A stretch of 64,000 bases of DNA from Nissolia schottii (lineage: Eukaryota > Streptophyta > Magnoliopsida > Fabales > Fabaceae): positions 255,447-319,446 of the forward strand of contig QANU01102472.1 in the NCBI GenBank assembly GCA_003254905.1, in the 5' to 3' direction. The notes below the pieces were generated by a model. That model did no database searches. It was not told where the DNA came from and saw nothing but the letters and a program-made list of their open reading frames with translations. The position numbers were made by a program, and so were the translations under genes. This document shows positions 49,801 through 62,345 of this stretch, piece after piece (the first letter of the stretch is position 1; every line of letters begins with the position of its first letter).

Positions 49801-49992
49801 ATAACTAAATGCAGGAAAACCTAAAGTTTAGGAAGCAAAGCACCTTTGAATATTTAGGATCAACCTCAATAGCCATTGTACCATCTTGTAATGTACTACC
49901 ATATTCCTCCAGCCGAAGATGGGCAAAGGCATGATTAGCCCAGTAAACTGCATTTTGACCGTTTAGTTCAATAGCTTGAGAAAATTTCCTAG
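46827..49992 (-). pseudogene. PP5: TPR-containing Ser/Thr protein phosphatase 5 (PP5), disrupted
   Basis: Exon-like blocks: 49992-49844, 49757-49686, 49357-49207, 49012-48904, 48804-48687, 48326-48210, 47909-47684, 47581-47456, 47376-47282, 47145-47068 and 46886-46827. The first two encode TPR repeats (YWANHAFAHLRLEEY, GYYRRGTAHLAMGKFKEALK). Then come the linker (VEPQYSGARIEGDV) and PPP phosphatase motifs [47 protein letters not shown] and the C-terminus PHPDIKPMAYANNF. Lesions: (1) the first N-terminal TPR exon with the start codon is not found; (2) a 1-nt deletion near 48306 shifts the frame in the YYDLLNIFELNG block; (3) about ten codons are missing near 48262, removing the metal-binding GDFVDRG motif; (4) about 23 nt are missing near 47855, with a second shift. 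All splice sites still look good, so decay seems recent, unless the sequence is faulty. Confidence 0.85.
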
Positions 49993-52418
49993 CTGAAAAG
50001 GAAAAACACAGGATTAGCAGAGGCCAACACCATTTGCCAACACCATTTACTAACTCCTTTGTTTTATAACATCACCTCTATTCAACTTATCCGACTCTGC
50101 TCGAATAAGACAAGGTTCCTAAGCACCATCTCGGTGGTATCCATGACCATGACCATGACCCATTAAGCAAACATAGTTGCTCTTCTGGGAGCTCTCACAG
50201 TGTGCATATAAGCCTCTCTGCAAGGCTTTGGTGGTGCTTGAAGTTGAATGGACCTCACAATGAGTACTTGTATAAATCCGCAAGTGTGCACAATGGAATC
50301 ACAATTATGAAACGCGATCATCGCAATGCCCCAATGAAGAAGGTAGTTTTCATTGTTCGATTTGTTGTATGTATTTTTAATCGTCATTCAAACAGGATAT
50401 GCTATGGCAAGTAAGTAGTGTAAAAGTGTTGGGATGAGTTTTTTTTTCTTCTTTTCTCCATGTATAGAGCTTATGACTTCTGTTTATCTGTGATTTTGCT
50501 GCTTAGATTATTAATAATCATTTATTTTATTTTAGTTGTAATTCTTGATTTAGAGGCCTTAATTTGAGAATTTAGTCGACTTTTGATCAATTAATATCAG
50601 TGAGTGTTCATGTGTTGTACATCATACATTTATACCTATCTGATTTAGTTACATGTTATTAAATAAACTATCGAAAGAATTCTCATAAGTTATATTATAT
50701 TATATTTATATATATATATATAGCGTACTTTAATATATTTTGTATAGCACATAAGATAAATGTAAAGATGAATATAAATAAAGAATAAGGATAAAATTAT
50801 TAATTAGTAAAAAGTATTTTTGAACAAAGGAAAAGAGAATATAACATACTAACTCGACTAAAGGAAGATTAATTAAAATCTAATAAACTTCAAATAAGAA
50901 TGATTGAGCTAGATAAAGAAATTTCAACTTGTAAAAGAAGTAGAACAATTTTTCATCCATTTGCATTCTCATCTCTTTAGTTTTTAATAATTCAACTCTT
51001 TTGTAAAGAATCAATAACAAAAGACTAAAATGAACTTGTTCCCGTTAGTTTCATGCGAATAAACTAGTGATATGAATAAGTTAATCAACTTCATTGAAAG
51101 GGTAATTAAGAAGAATTGATAAGAGGGATTAAGGACATACTAACTATTGAGAGTGTTGCATTCTTCATAGTGTATATTGTTTAAAAGATGGTGCAAACAG
51201 TAGCCACCAATCCACCAACAATATCTATAGATTCTTACGTCCATCTCAAATTTAATCACCATTGAAATACTATAGAGATGTTCGTAGTTTTACTTACTTT
51301 CCGAGTGCATAAAGCTCGGTGAATCAGGAGTCACAATTAAGATGAACAATTCTCCTTAACTGAAATTGATAGAATTTAATCTAACTCTTAAAACAACTAG
51401 TTTTGTCCTTAATTTGTGACAAAACTTAGATCAACGTACACACACGTCTTTTTTAAAATACTAGCTAATATTATTTTTATTAGTCTAGTAACATAACAAA
51501 TTTGACCTATATATTTTCAAAAAAAAAAAAAATAACCCCATCAACACATTTAAACCCTAATTAAGGAGGATTCTCCCGCAATTCAAATCTCTCATTTCCA
51601 TTAGATCTACATTTGACAAGTCAATCACTCTTATCAAAGCTTCTCAAGTATCATCTCTAATCAAGTCACCACACGAAGCTCTATGTTAACATCAACGATC
51701 AATTGCAATTCACCTTCACCTGACCAATACTATTAGCATATTTGATTTTTAAATAAGATCACTCAAAAATCACGAAGAACTATTAGAAGTAAACAAACTT
51801 TCACTTCTAAAGTTCTCTAATTAATTATAGTAGGTATGAATGAACCTAAGAACCAAACTTACTAATATTTTGATACAATATTAAGTTAGTATTGACATAG
51901 ATACAAATACTTTTAAGTGAGTAACTACTCTTCAAGTTTGTAAACTTATTTGAATTCATGTTTATCTCTTTTAATAAAAAAATGTTTAAAAGAGCTAACT
52001 TTTAAATTTATTTTGATGAATAACAATTAACAGTTCAATTCATTTTTTATTCTTTAAAATACTAAATATCATTCCTAAATTAATATTTAATTCTCCCATG
52101 TATCACTCCACTTCTTAATATGACCTAATTTTGACTATGAGATATGATTTCTCCAAATAATCATTTTCTTCTCAACATAAGAAAAATTAATTAAAATATA
52201 ATGATAATAATATTCCGTTTGGCCCTTTTTGTCAATCATTCTTATTGAATATAACCCATCTAACAGAAGAAAAACAAAAAGAAGATTCTTTTCCCCCATT
52301 TTCTTTCGGTTCTTTCTTCTCTCCAATTCCAACCAAAAAGCTCGAATCTTTCACTCTTGAAAACCCTCATTCCCACTCTCTCACTGCAATTCTGCCTTCC
52401 CAACTGTTCTTCGATACG
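49993..52418. other. Intergenic DNA between PP5 and the kinase gene
   Basis: No PP5 first exon was found here. A plus-strand stretch at about 50215-50345 (LWWCLKLNGPHNEYLYKSAS and onward) has coding-like composition but no family I recognise. The remainder is AT-rich. 52270-52418 is a pyrimidine-rich stretch that is probably the 5' leader of the kinase gene. Confidence 0.4.
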
Positions 52419-55374
52419 ATGGAAACCAAGAAACTCCAGCGCCGCTTCTCACTGGGGAGGCAATCCTCGATGGCGCCGGAGCACGCCGCCGGCGATGCCG
52501 ATTCGGGCGATGATGACGGATTCGGGTCGGAGGCGGTGGACCCCACGGTGCGGCTGATGTACCTGGCGAACGAAGGGGACATGGAAGGGATAAAGGAGCT
52601 TCTGGATTCGGGTGGCGACGTCAACTTCAGGGACATTGACGGCCGCACCGCCCTCCACGTGGCGGCGTGCCAGCAGCGCACCGACGTCGTCGACTTGCTG
52701 CTCCGACGGGGCGCTGAGGTTGACCCTAGGGACCGCTGGGGCAGCACGGTAATTTCGCCCCTTTGCGCCATTTATCTCAGTTTTGGAAATTTTGAATTGA
52801 CCCTTTTTGTCTTGTAGTAGTTGCTTACTTGATTAGTTCATGCTTCTGAAATGTGCTTAAAGTTTGGTTTTTTCTACTTGATTAGAAAAAAAAATGGATT
52901 TTTTTCCTCTCTCAACTATTGGTTATTTCTTATTATTATTATTATTGTTGTTGTTGTTGTTGTTGTTGTTAGTTTTATGAGTAGAATTTGGAGCTCAAGT
53001 TTTTTAATGCATAGAATTTGGAACTTTTAGCTTTTATATTTTTATTCTACATGCAAATTTGTGTGCTTTATATTAGATTAAGATGATGTTATGATAACTT
53101 GTTTTTGTTATGAAGTACTTTGTATATGCTCTAAATTTTAGTATCACAAATTGGGAAATTTCTGGCTGAATTTGTATATGCTAATTTGTGGTTGTTTCAC
53201 AGCCTCTAGCTGATGCAATGTACTACAAAAACCATGATGTTGTAAAGCTTTTGGAGAAACATGGTGCAATGCCCCCGGTTTGTATCTTGATTTAGTTCCC
53301 TTATATCCATTAGTTCCCTTATTTGATTGATCATGATCATTGTAAAATCATATTGCAAAAACTAAAAGTTCTCGTTCTATGTCCGTCACTTTCTGTAGAC
53401 GGCTCCTATGCATGTCCAGAATGCTCGTGAAGTCCCTGAGTATGAGATCAATTCTTCTGAACTTGATTTTACAAATAGTGTTTGCATAACAAAGGTAAAT
53501 GTTCAAATAGTTACTGATTTTTCCTCCTTGATTTCTCCTTTTTATCTAAAGTAAACATATTCTCGTAAGTCAGTATCACTCTTAATCATTTTTGGTTGCA
53601 TATTTTATATTGGATTTATTTTCATTTTAGGGAACTTACCGTATTGCATTGTGGCGTGGAATTCAAGTTGCTGTCAAGACACTTGAAGAGGAAGTATTCA
53701 CTGACGATGATAAAGTGTGGGTTGGTCTAATTATACAATCTGTTGTTTTATTCGTGTCAATTGAAATTTTTATTCACATTATGTATTCTTATAGTGTTTT
53801 CTTCTTCTTCTTTTTTTATGTTATTGATTGTCTATCAGAAAGGCATTTCATGATGAGCTTGCATTGCTTCAGAAAATACGGCACCCGAATGTGGTCCAAT
53901 TTTTGGGTGCTGTAACCCAAAGCACCCCAATGATGATTGTCACAGAATATCTTCCCCTGGTTAGTCTTGATCCTACACTTGCTATGAGAAAATTTTTGTT
54001 TATTGTCTATATTGCTCATGGTGTTTATGAACAAATTATGTTGGTTAGTTGATTATCATGGATAATAGGATTGCTTGCAGAATAAAATGTGCTCAGAAAT
54101 GTTTCATTGTGGGTAGTGTCAACAAGGCTTCTGGAAATCCATCAGTATATAGGAGTTCATGTATCTGCTTTAGTAGTTGTATGCTTGGATTAATAATCAA
54201 TGTGGCCCCGTTCTGTCCAGAAGTTATAAATACCTGCAGTGAAGGAATTTAAGTATCGATAACAGATGTACATGCTTTATACCTACTATTTATTGATCGC
54301 TGTCTCCAAATAGACTAGGTACTGATATGGAAGTTTAGTTTCTCTATCTTCAAGACTCAACTTCATATTTCCGAATCAGAGAAAAAATAGCAGAATTGCA
54401 ATGCTGGATACATAAATAAATACAAATACATACATATGAATGTGTATATGCATATCCCCTTTTTTCCCAACATTTATCATTTATTTTAAAAGTCTAGCTT
54501 TGAGATATCTCTAATTGTGTGTGTAATTTGATCAACTATACATCTTTCGCAAATGTAATTTCTAACAATTTGGAATGGATTATTGTCTTTTTCAGGGAGA
54601 TCTTCGTGCCTACTTGAAGCGGAAAGGTGTATTAAAACCAATAATAGCTGTGAAGTTTGCACTCGATATAGCTAGGTTAGTCAATAGCTTTTTTTATTAT
54701 GAATTTATTGCTAGCTTTCAGTGGGTTTGCTAGGAAACAATATCTCTAATTGTATTGTTTTGAAGATTTGAATATCAGATAAAAAAAAATCTCTTATTAA
54801 AAAAATTTGCAATTGGATGTTTGTATTAAATGCAATACTTTGTAGGGGAATGAACTACTTGCATGAACATAAACCAGAAGCCATTATACACCGAGATCTT
54901 GAGCCTTCGTAAGTTTTCTACCATCCTGCTCCATCTAGCTGATTTTAATATTTTTCCAGCATGTGTATGAAGTATCATGTATTATTCAGTAGAAGCATGT
55001 ATTATTTATTCATTCTTGAATGGTTGCGTCTGTTTAAAGTTTCTTCATTGTACACGAGTAAGATAACAGAAATATACTGCGGGATGATTCTGGGCATCTG
55101 AAAGTTGCAGACTTTGGAGTCAGCAAGTTGCTCAAAGTTGCAAAAACAGTCAAAGAAGACAAGCCAGTGACATCCCAGGATACATCATGTATGTTCTCTT
55201 CATTTTGTGGGACCTTGTAATATTCATTGTATTGTGTCATTTTGCATAAAGGAAATATTAAAGCCTGTTTGACCATGACTCTGCAATATGTAATTGTTTT
55301 GCAAAAACTGAAATGCCGTTTACACCGAGTTTGTCAACTTCTGCTTAGCTTTTGAATCTTGCTGTTTCATGTAT

Positions 55375-55424
<50 letters not shown>

Positions 55425-56552
55425 TTGGCTATGGCTTCATTCTGGTTCTATTGGTATTTGGTTTGATTTTTGTAGTTCATGTTGTTGAAGTAATTCAAAT
55501 ATGTAACAGGGCGCTATGTTGCTCCAGAAGTCTACAAAAATGAGGAATATGACACTAAAGTGGATGTGTTTTCATTTGCTCTGATATTACAGGAGGTAAA
55601 ATTCTTTGCCATCCTCAGGTGGACTATTGATGTCCCCAACAAAATATTGACTGGAGCGTACATTTTTTTCTGTTACTCTAGATGATTGAAGGTTGTCTAC
55701 CATTTTATATGAAGCCAGAGAATGAAGTCCCTAAAGCATATGTTGAAAACGAGCGTCCACCATTTAAAGCTTCACCCAAGCTTTATGCTTATGGACTAAA
55801 ACAGTGAGTATTTTTAAATACTTCTCATTGGCTGCAGGTTTGAATGCTGAGTTTCAAAATCCTGAAATTTGATTGTTCCATAGGTTAATAGAGGAATGTT
55901 GGGATGAAAAACCTTACAGAAGACCAACATTTAGGCAAATAATTGGGAGATTGGAAGACATCAACTACCGTCTTGATCAAAAGAGGCGCTGGAAGGTACC
56001 TCTCTTTCATGTGAAGCTTTTTTTTTTTTTTTTTCTTTTCTATTATCGGGACTAGTTGTAGACTTGTAGTAGCATAGTTTTTACTGTTGAGATGCATTGA
56101 GACTAGTGTAGCCACGAGATCCTCGTGTTTTTGAAATAATTAGGAATATCTGAAGTTAATTTTATACGGTTTTCCTTTTTCGATATTTTTTTAGAAAAAA
56201 TGTTAGCTGAAATAAAAGAGTGGAGAGACTGTAACTATGTGCCAGTATGCCACACTCCTTCCTGAGACATCCAATGAAATTCTTTCGGGATATATTTATA
56301 GCAATACTCATGGTAAAATGACTAATATTGTGCATTTCGTAGCTCTCTATCTTGGATTGTTTACCTACCTAACTATTAGAACTCACATTGAAAAAACCTG
56401 TCATGTTCTGAGATTCACTCATTTTACAACTTGCAATAATTATTACTCGTACACAGGCTCAAACTCCCACATGCATCCGGAAGCTGGAGGCCTTGTTTAG
56501 GGGGTACCGGACAAGTCCAGGTAGCCGATCATCTCGCTCTACACCAAGATAA
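52419..56552 (+). CDS. Ankyrin-repeat integrin-linked-kinase-like protein kinase, 461 aa
   Basis: Plant ILK family (Raf-like MAPKKK group C). Twelve exons with GT/AG junctions: 52419-52748, 53203-53277, 53399-53494, 53631-53716, 53839-53959, 54596-54675, 54846-54908, 55070-55188, 55510-55595, 55682-55803, 55884-55995 and 56457-56552; 1386 nt gives 461 residues plus TAA. Residues 1-50 are a Ser- and Asp/Gly-rich head. Residues 45-135 are ankyrin repeats (DGRTALHVAACQQRTDVVDL, then PLADAMYYKNHDVVKLLEKH). The kinase domain follows: VAVKTL with the ATP-site Lys, LLQKIRHPNVVQFLGA, VTEYLPLGDLRAYLK, HRDLEPSN, VADFGVSK, RYVAPEVY, VDVFSFALILQEM and CWDEKPYRRPTFRQII. The Gly-rich loop is not canonical (KGTYRIALWRG) and HRDLKxxN reads HRDLEPSN, so activity may be atypical; Asp of HRD and DFG are kept. 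The start gives the shortest family-like N-terminus; no upstream in-frame ATG nearby is convincing. Confidence 0.92.
52928..52972. repeat. (TTA)n(TTG)n microsatellite in kinase intron 1
   Basis: Five TTA-type units followed by about eight TTG units. Confidence 0.85.
55378..55426. repeat. (CATA)n(CA)n(TA)n compound microsatellite in kinase intron 8
   Basis: Three adjoining simple-repeat types within one intron. Confidence 0.9.
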
Positions 56553-58525
56553 AAATATTTGCCGGTATCAAGCTAGAAGATTTTGATTTTGCAGTTTGAA
56601 ACGACAAAAAACACAATTGATTGTGGTTTCCATATACATGCATGCATACCTTGCTTTTTTGTATATAACTTTTGTTCTTTTGCCAAACCACCATGGCTTT
56701 CCCTTGTTCTCATTTTACAACTTCGCTTCATGACCGTTTTGTCAAGTCCTATCAAATTGTCGATAGTTGAGTTTGATTCTTGAGTTTTGTCCCAGTTTAC
56801 ATGGATCTGTATAAAATATGTGGATATGGAGATTTTTCTTACACAATTAAAACATGGAAAAATGGAAAAGTTTTCTTTGTAGTTTGTAAGATTCTTGTTT
56901 TGAAACATGGTTCAGTGCCATTACTTTTACTATAAGATTCTTGTTTCAGCAATGATGATGTTTTGCTGCAAATGATTCTGATGACAGACAACACACCTTG
57001 CGAATAAGAATTCTCTAAGGATGTTGATAGATAGCACTAGCTGCCAATGCCACAGCTGTGCTTATTCGTTTTAGTGGAGTTATGTCTTTTTCATTTGACT
57101 TATTTGAAGAAATGTTTCTGCACAGAGAAAAGAAACTAAAGTTATAGGAAGAGTAACAACAATGAAGTGTTTTGTTGTCAAATGCTTAATGCTTTACCAA
57201 TCAAATTTTGTTTTCTTCTTGTGTATGCCTAAACACTTTTTAACAAACTCATTTGAATATTTTTTTTCTAATGCGGATTCAAGATTTTTAGTAAAATTTT
57301 AAGGATGTTTAGATAAAAGAATTTATGCTGCAAGAAAAATATAATAAAATGGGGTTAGAATGTATCAAATGCCAAGCAAAAGTAGTTGTTGGATAAGTTA
57401 AAATGATTGAAAGCACTCATTTATTCGTCCATAGCAATAACCAAAAAAGAAGTGGTTGAACATTTCAGCATTGTGGAACTTAATTTCCATATGTCCATCC
57501 AGACTCTAAATTCATCTAGAGTTGATGAAATCCTGTTTGAGACTTGCCATAAAATATGAAAAACCTTGATGAGTGATGATGATGAGAGGCTATAGTTTTC
57601 ACTTGTGATTAATTGTGGACTGAATTTGACGAGTATCCAAATTATGATTTAACAACTGTAGCATTGATTGGACACATTAGAATAAGGAGCATTAGAAAAC
57701 ATGTTAAGGTGGGGGACCATATTTCAGTTGTCACATGGAATTAACCAAGACTGAAAAACAGTGCTTCAATTCGTTTCACCAGTGCTCATGTTCTCTGAAT
57801 TATCTGCTTCTTCCAAGCAAACAACTTCACATCTATACATTACATGTCACACACTGTTTTTGTTTTATAGTTTGACCAGAATCAAAGCACCAAATAGTGA
57901 AAACTATAACTGATACCAAACACACTAGAGAAACTAAATCTTAGTTGTGAGCTGTGTATAAACACATGGTGAATGCAATTCAAATAAGCAAGAATCTCAA
58001 TACATAAATGTCGAAGGTGATATTATCTGATAATGGATTTATATGATTAGTGAAAGTAATACGTTGATTCAACCCTTATTTAGAATGCAATCATAGTATT
58101 TAGGTGTCTAAATTCTTAAGTTTAAATAATGGAACTGTATTCAGAATAGTTTGAAATATAATATTACGTTTGATATTAAATATAGGACTGAGAGATAAAG
58201 ATAGAAATTATTTTTTTTGTCCATCTAGGTCCTAATTTTGTATTCTTCAAGTAGAATATTTTATATCCAAACTTTAACAAAATATAAAAATTATAGAAAT
58301 TTTTTGCCTTTATATTTCTATTCTTTGATACTAAACACAAGTAGATTAAGACAACACCGCAACAACACATGCAGCAGAACCCACACAGAATATGTAGACT
58401 ATAGAAGCATCATTGCATGCAAAAATACTATGTTGTACATGTATATGTGCCTCAATACATAAATATTCTCGAAGTCTTAGAAGGCTTGTTGTTCATGAAC
58501 GATGATCATATAGAACATTGCATTT
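56553..58525. other. Kinase 3' flank and intergenic DNA
   Basis: The first few hundred bases probably hold the kinase 3' untranslated region. No gene, repeat family or RNA gene could be identified in the rest. Confidence 0.45.
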
Positions 58526-58712
58526 ACCAACGGGGATTGGTTTAAGTGGTAAGCGGCTTGGTATCGCTTAAGCAAGGTCCCGAGTTCGAAACCTTGTGTA
58601 CGCAATTATTTCCGCTGGGAGACTCACCCGCCATAGCCAGGTGCGCGACCTGGGTCGACCCAAATTAGTCGAGGCTGTGCCTTAGATATCGGGCAGGCAA
58701 CCTAAAAAAAAA
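58526..58712 (+). mobile_element. tRNA-derived SINE, copy 2, with perfect target duplication
   Basis: The element starts accaacggggattggttt, with box-A-like tggtttaagtgg and box-B-like gagttcgaaacc (58582-58593), then a body with ccaggtgcgcgacc and ggtcgaccca and an A-rich tail. It is flanked by identical 18-bp target duplications atatagaacattgcattt at 58508-58525 and 58713-58730. Same family as 15721-15896. The perfect duplication suggests a young insertion. Confidence 0.92.
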
Positions 58713-58939
58713 ATATAGAACATTGCATTTGTCCACATAAGCAAAAAGTTGTTGTCAACAACGTTCCATGTGGCCATGTGGACTAATTGGGACAGAAAAC
58801 ATGCATAGTGATGAAAATGTGGTTAAGAAAAAGAAGGGAACCTCATTGTCTGTAGGGTCATATTATAGGGTAATAGTCTTTTCCTATTTGCATGACATTT
58901 AAATTTTAGATGCTTAATAATTGAATATCCTATGCTACT

Positions 58940-59088
58940 TACTCACTCCATCCGAATTATACGTTGGTATCAATTTTTCTTTTCACTCATAAATCAATAT
59001 ATCTAAACATAATTATATTTAAATATATTAATTGATCCATGAATCAAAAAAAGTTAAAAATGATACTTAATTTGAGATAGAATGAGTA
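58940..59088. mobile_element. Stowaway-type MITE
   Basis: Terminal inverted repeats tactcactccatccgaatta and its counterpart (atttgagatagaatgagta, inverted) bound 149 bp with TA at each end, as expected for Tc1/mariner-type Stowaway elements. The interior is AT-rich and partly palindromic. Confidence 0.7.
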
Positions 59089-60869
59089 ATTATTTATCCT
59101 TTAAATTATTTACCACAAAACATCTTATTTAATTAATCTTTTATTATATTATTATTACTTGAAAGGTTGAAGTTACCAACATGATATGTTTAACATTTTC
59201 TACCTCTAATGAAACTTAATAACAAAAATTTTAAAAAAGAATTTAATTGTTATACATTGTTCTTAATATATAAAAAAAACGTTACATTATTATTTAATTA
59301 TGTATTGTTTAATTATTATATATGAAACTTTTTAAAATAATGAATATAAAGACCGCTTTTAGTAATCTAACTATATATGATTGGATAATCACATGTTAGT
59401 CAAACTCAATTTAAAACCTACCTAATTATAACAGTTAGCGGCAACGCAACCTAATAGTAACCATGGGCTAAGTTACTGAGCATCAACAACACGTCATAGT
59501 CAAAATGTGCAACCAGCCAACCACTCATATCCATTAGTCATATCCTGTCTTCCCAAATCAATCTTCAAAAATAGCTGTTCAAAAACAAACCAATATAGTC
59601 TAGCATCTTTAATGCAAACCACTCTTATCTTCAGCCTACATAAAACCCAAAAAAAATAAAACATGGTTATAATCAGTGAATCAAAATAATGAAGGCATCA
59701 TTGCATAAATATGAATATATGCATGCATCTTGTTTAACTATATATTTTCTTTTCAAGATCAAGAAAATAAGACAAGAAAAACGATTATTAGTGCAACTAA
59801 TTATACAATACACTTGTGTTGTTCAAGTTATTCTATTACCATGATCAATTTCATTTCCCATCTCTTCTCTCCTTATGCTTGTTGGGTACAGAGACTTTTA
59901 AGCACAAATGTGTTAAAGATATATATATCAACGTTTTTTTGTCTTTATCAACACTTAAGATTAAGAGAGATAATTTTTTACATAATATTATAGTAGTCTC
60001 GATAACTAAATAGTCTAGAGTTTTAATTTTGGTCGTTCCCATCATTTGAAATAAAATAAATTAAATTTTCAAACATAAATATTAAATTTAAGTATTATTT
60101 ACACTTTAAACTTAAGAACTCTTACATAAAAGGATGTGTCAAAATATAAAATTATTCATTTGTTTTTCAATTAAAATTTCGAAAAAGATGTGTCTCTACT
60201 AATACATATCCAACTAGTTTTGAGCGCAAATGAGTGCCTCCACCCACTGTTATAGGCTCAATGAGTTTCTATTATGCATCCTACAAAGTTTCTCTTACCC
60301 TAAAAGCAAATATCAGAAGCCACTTTGAACATTAGGACAACGACTGCAAGAACATCCTTTGCTATGATCTTGAAAAGTACTAAATATTTGGAAAGAGTTG
60401 GCTTTATATTAATTCAAAAATTTCTATTTATAGATATGTTTCAATTTCATATTTTTTTTTCTTCTCTCTCAAATAGATCTTCTTGACTCATTTCTTCAAC
60501 AAAATACATGGATGTATCAAAGATCTCAATCATTGGCATTCCCATTTTAATGCATAGTATATAAGAAACTAAGAATGATTAAAGGATCTCTAGCTAGTTT
60601 TTGAGCTACCTCACAACAAATTAGTGTTTCTTCAACATTGAAAATCAATTTCTGTGCAGTTTCAAAATCATACAGTCTAATTAGCAAAATTAGACAAATC
60701 ATCAGAGTCCATGTCATATCTTGGACCCACCAAACATACATATAGTATGAGATGAAACTATGCAAAGGCTGGTGCAAAATTAATTCTTTCCAATTTAAAA
60801 ATGAAAAAAAATTATTTTTAGAATCCAATAAATAATTATGAGGCTTTCTAACAGAAATCCAAACATGCT
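59089..60869. other. Intergenic DNA
   Basis: AT-rich. The 93-codon minus-strand frame at 60547-60828 does not resemble a known family and is treated as chance. Confidence 0.4.
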
Positions 60870-62345
60870 AAAACTCAATCAAATAATTCCTAATTAGTAT
60901 CATCATGTCTCTTGGTGGCTGTAAATTAAAAGTAGCCTCTAACATCAAGTTGGAATTCCCACCTTTCTGCACAAATCTTTATAATTTTTGCAACCAGCTG
61001 AGTAATTAAGCTCACCGTCTTCCTAATAATTTTGACAATTTAGCCACCCCCCCCCCCCAAAAANAAAAAGTAAAGGTTAAAGAATATGTGTGCGCATTTC
61101 ATGTGTATGAAATAATCATTAATTGTTCAACTATCAACAAATTAACCAAACAAACTGTTAATAATTACTAATTAGTTCCTATAACCCCCAACCCTCTCTT
61201 TCCTGTCACAAGCACAATTAGATCTCACAAAATCAACCAACACACAGTTTATCGAATGATAGCAAACTTGTTCCCTTCTTAATGATTCTCGTGTTCAATA
61301 CCTAAGGAACAAAAAACATGTATTAAGAGGGACAATCACAATACTCCAAATTAGATTAGATTAGTCCGTTAGTCATGCAAGGAACAAAAATGATCTCACA
61401 CAATCACATTTTATCCCTATATTGAATTCCTAATTATTGGGTATAAAGTGATGAGAGAGTCCAAAATCGAGACGATTCAAATTAACGGATTAAATTAAAA
61501 ACGCATATACGAATTAGACCGACAATGAATTTACAAGTCTTTCCAAATATATGTTCTTCACTTAAATTCATCATTCATCAGCATGTGACTTTACCTACGT
61601 GCTTGAAATACAACATTGACAACAATTCAAGCAAAGTGATCCCATTCATATATACTCATTAATTCATGATGGAGATTTAGTTTCTTGAGGGTGCTTACCT
61701 GTTTGAACTGTAGGTTCTGTTCCACACCAATCATCAAATAAGGTGCTAAATTTTCACCCTCCTCCTCCTTCTTCTTCATCACCTAACTAGGAAATCATTC
61801 TTCCAAAAATAAAATGACTTCAATTTGTACTAACAAAATAAAATAAAATAAAAAATTCAATTCTCAAGCTAGTTTGAAGTTTCAATTTATTCACCTGCTT
61901 ACCTCTTTTTCAGGAAATTACAATCACTTCTTTTTCTTCCCTATTTTTAAGCTCTTCCAGAAATTCCTTGCAGTGTTGTTGAGCTTAGCTGCTGCAAATC
62001 CATTCTTTTAGCACCAAACCAATATGCCTAATTTTCCATCAAATTAAATGTCATTATCTTTAGTGAAATAAGTTCATTGAATGTGGACTGGGACGGGTAT
62101 TATAATAAAATCAATGACAATATGATTATCAATTCAGTAGTCAATCAGCTAAAGCTACTAATAGTAATAGAACCCGATTAATTTAGAAAAGAAAAAAAAA
62201 TGAAACAGTTAATTCCAAATATAAACTCAAGATTTGGAGGAAATTATATACAATTATTTATATTATTGGCACAAACCTGAAGAATTTTGGGAGGTTTCAA
62301 CTTTCAACAGTGAGAGACAGAGAATGGAAGTGGTGGAATTGGAAG
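60870..62345 (-). other. Possible spliced minus-strand transcription unit
   Basis: Four segments with good splice signals: leader about 62345-62279 (ends ttcttcag|gtttgt); 62020-61915, holding an 18-codon frame MDLQQLSSTTLQGISGRA and ending agag|gtaagc; about 61795-61700, reading MKKKEEEEGENLAPYLMIGV then EQNLQFKQ and ending acag|gtaagc; and 60966-60870, starting after tgtgcag and reading KGGNSNLMLEATFNLQPPRD before a stop. The short frame in the second segment would act as an upstream ORF. I do not recognise the product, and no expression evidence is visible. It could be the 5' portion of a gene with other exons missed, a non-coding RNA, or chance. Confidence 0.25.

Noticed and set aside
52367-52771. 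134-codon minus-strand frame over kinase exon 1
   Set aside because: Antisense to the ankyrin-repeat exon; a by-product of its high GC content.
60547-60828. 93-codon minus-strand frame as a membrane protein gene
   Set aside because: Hydrophobic stretch only, no family match, no splice or leader context.
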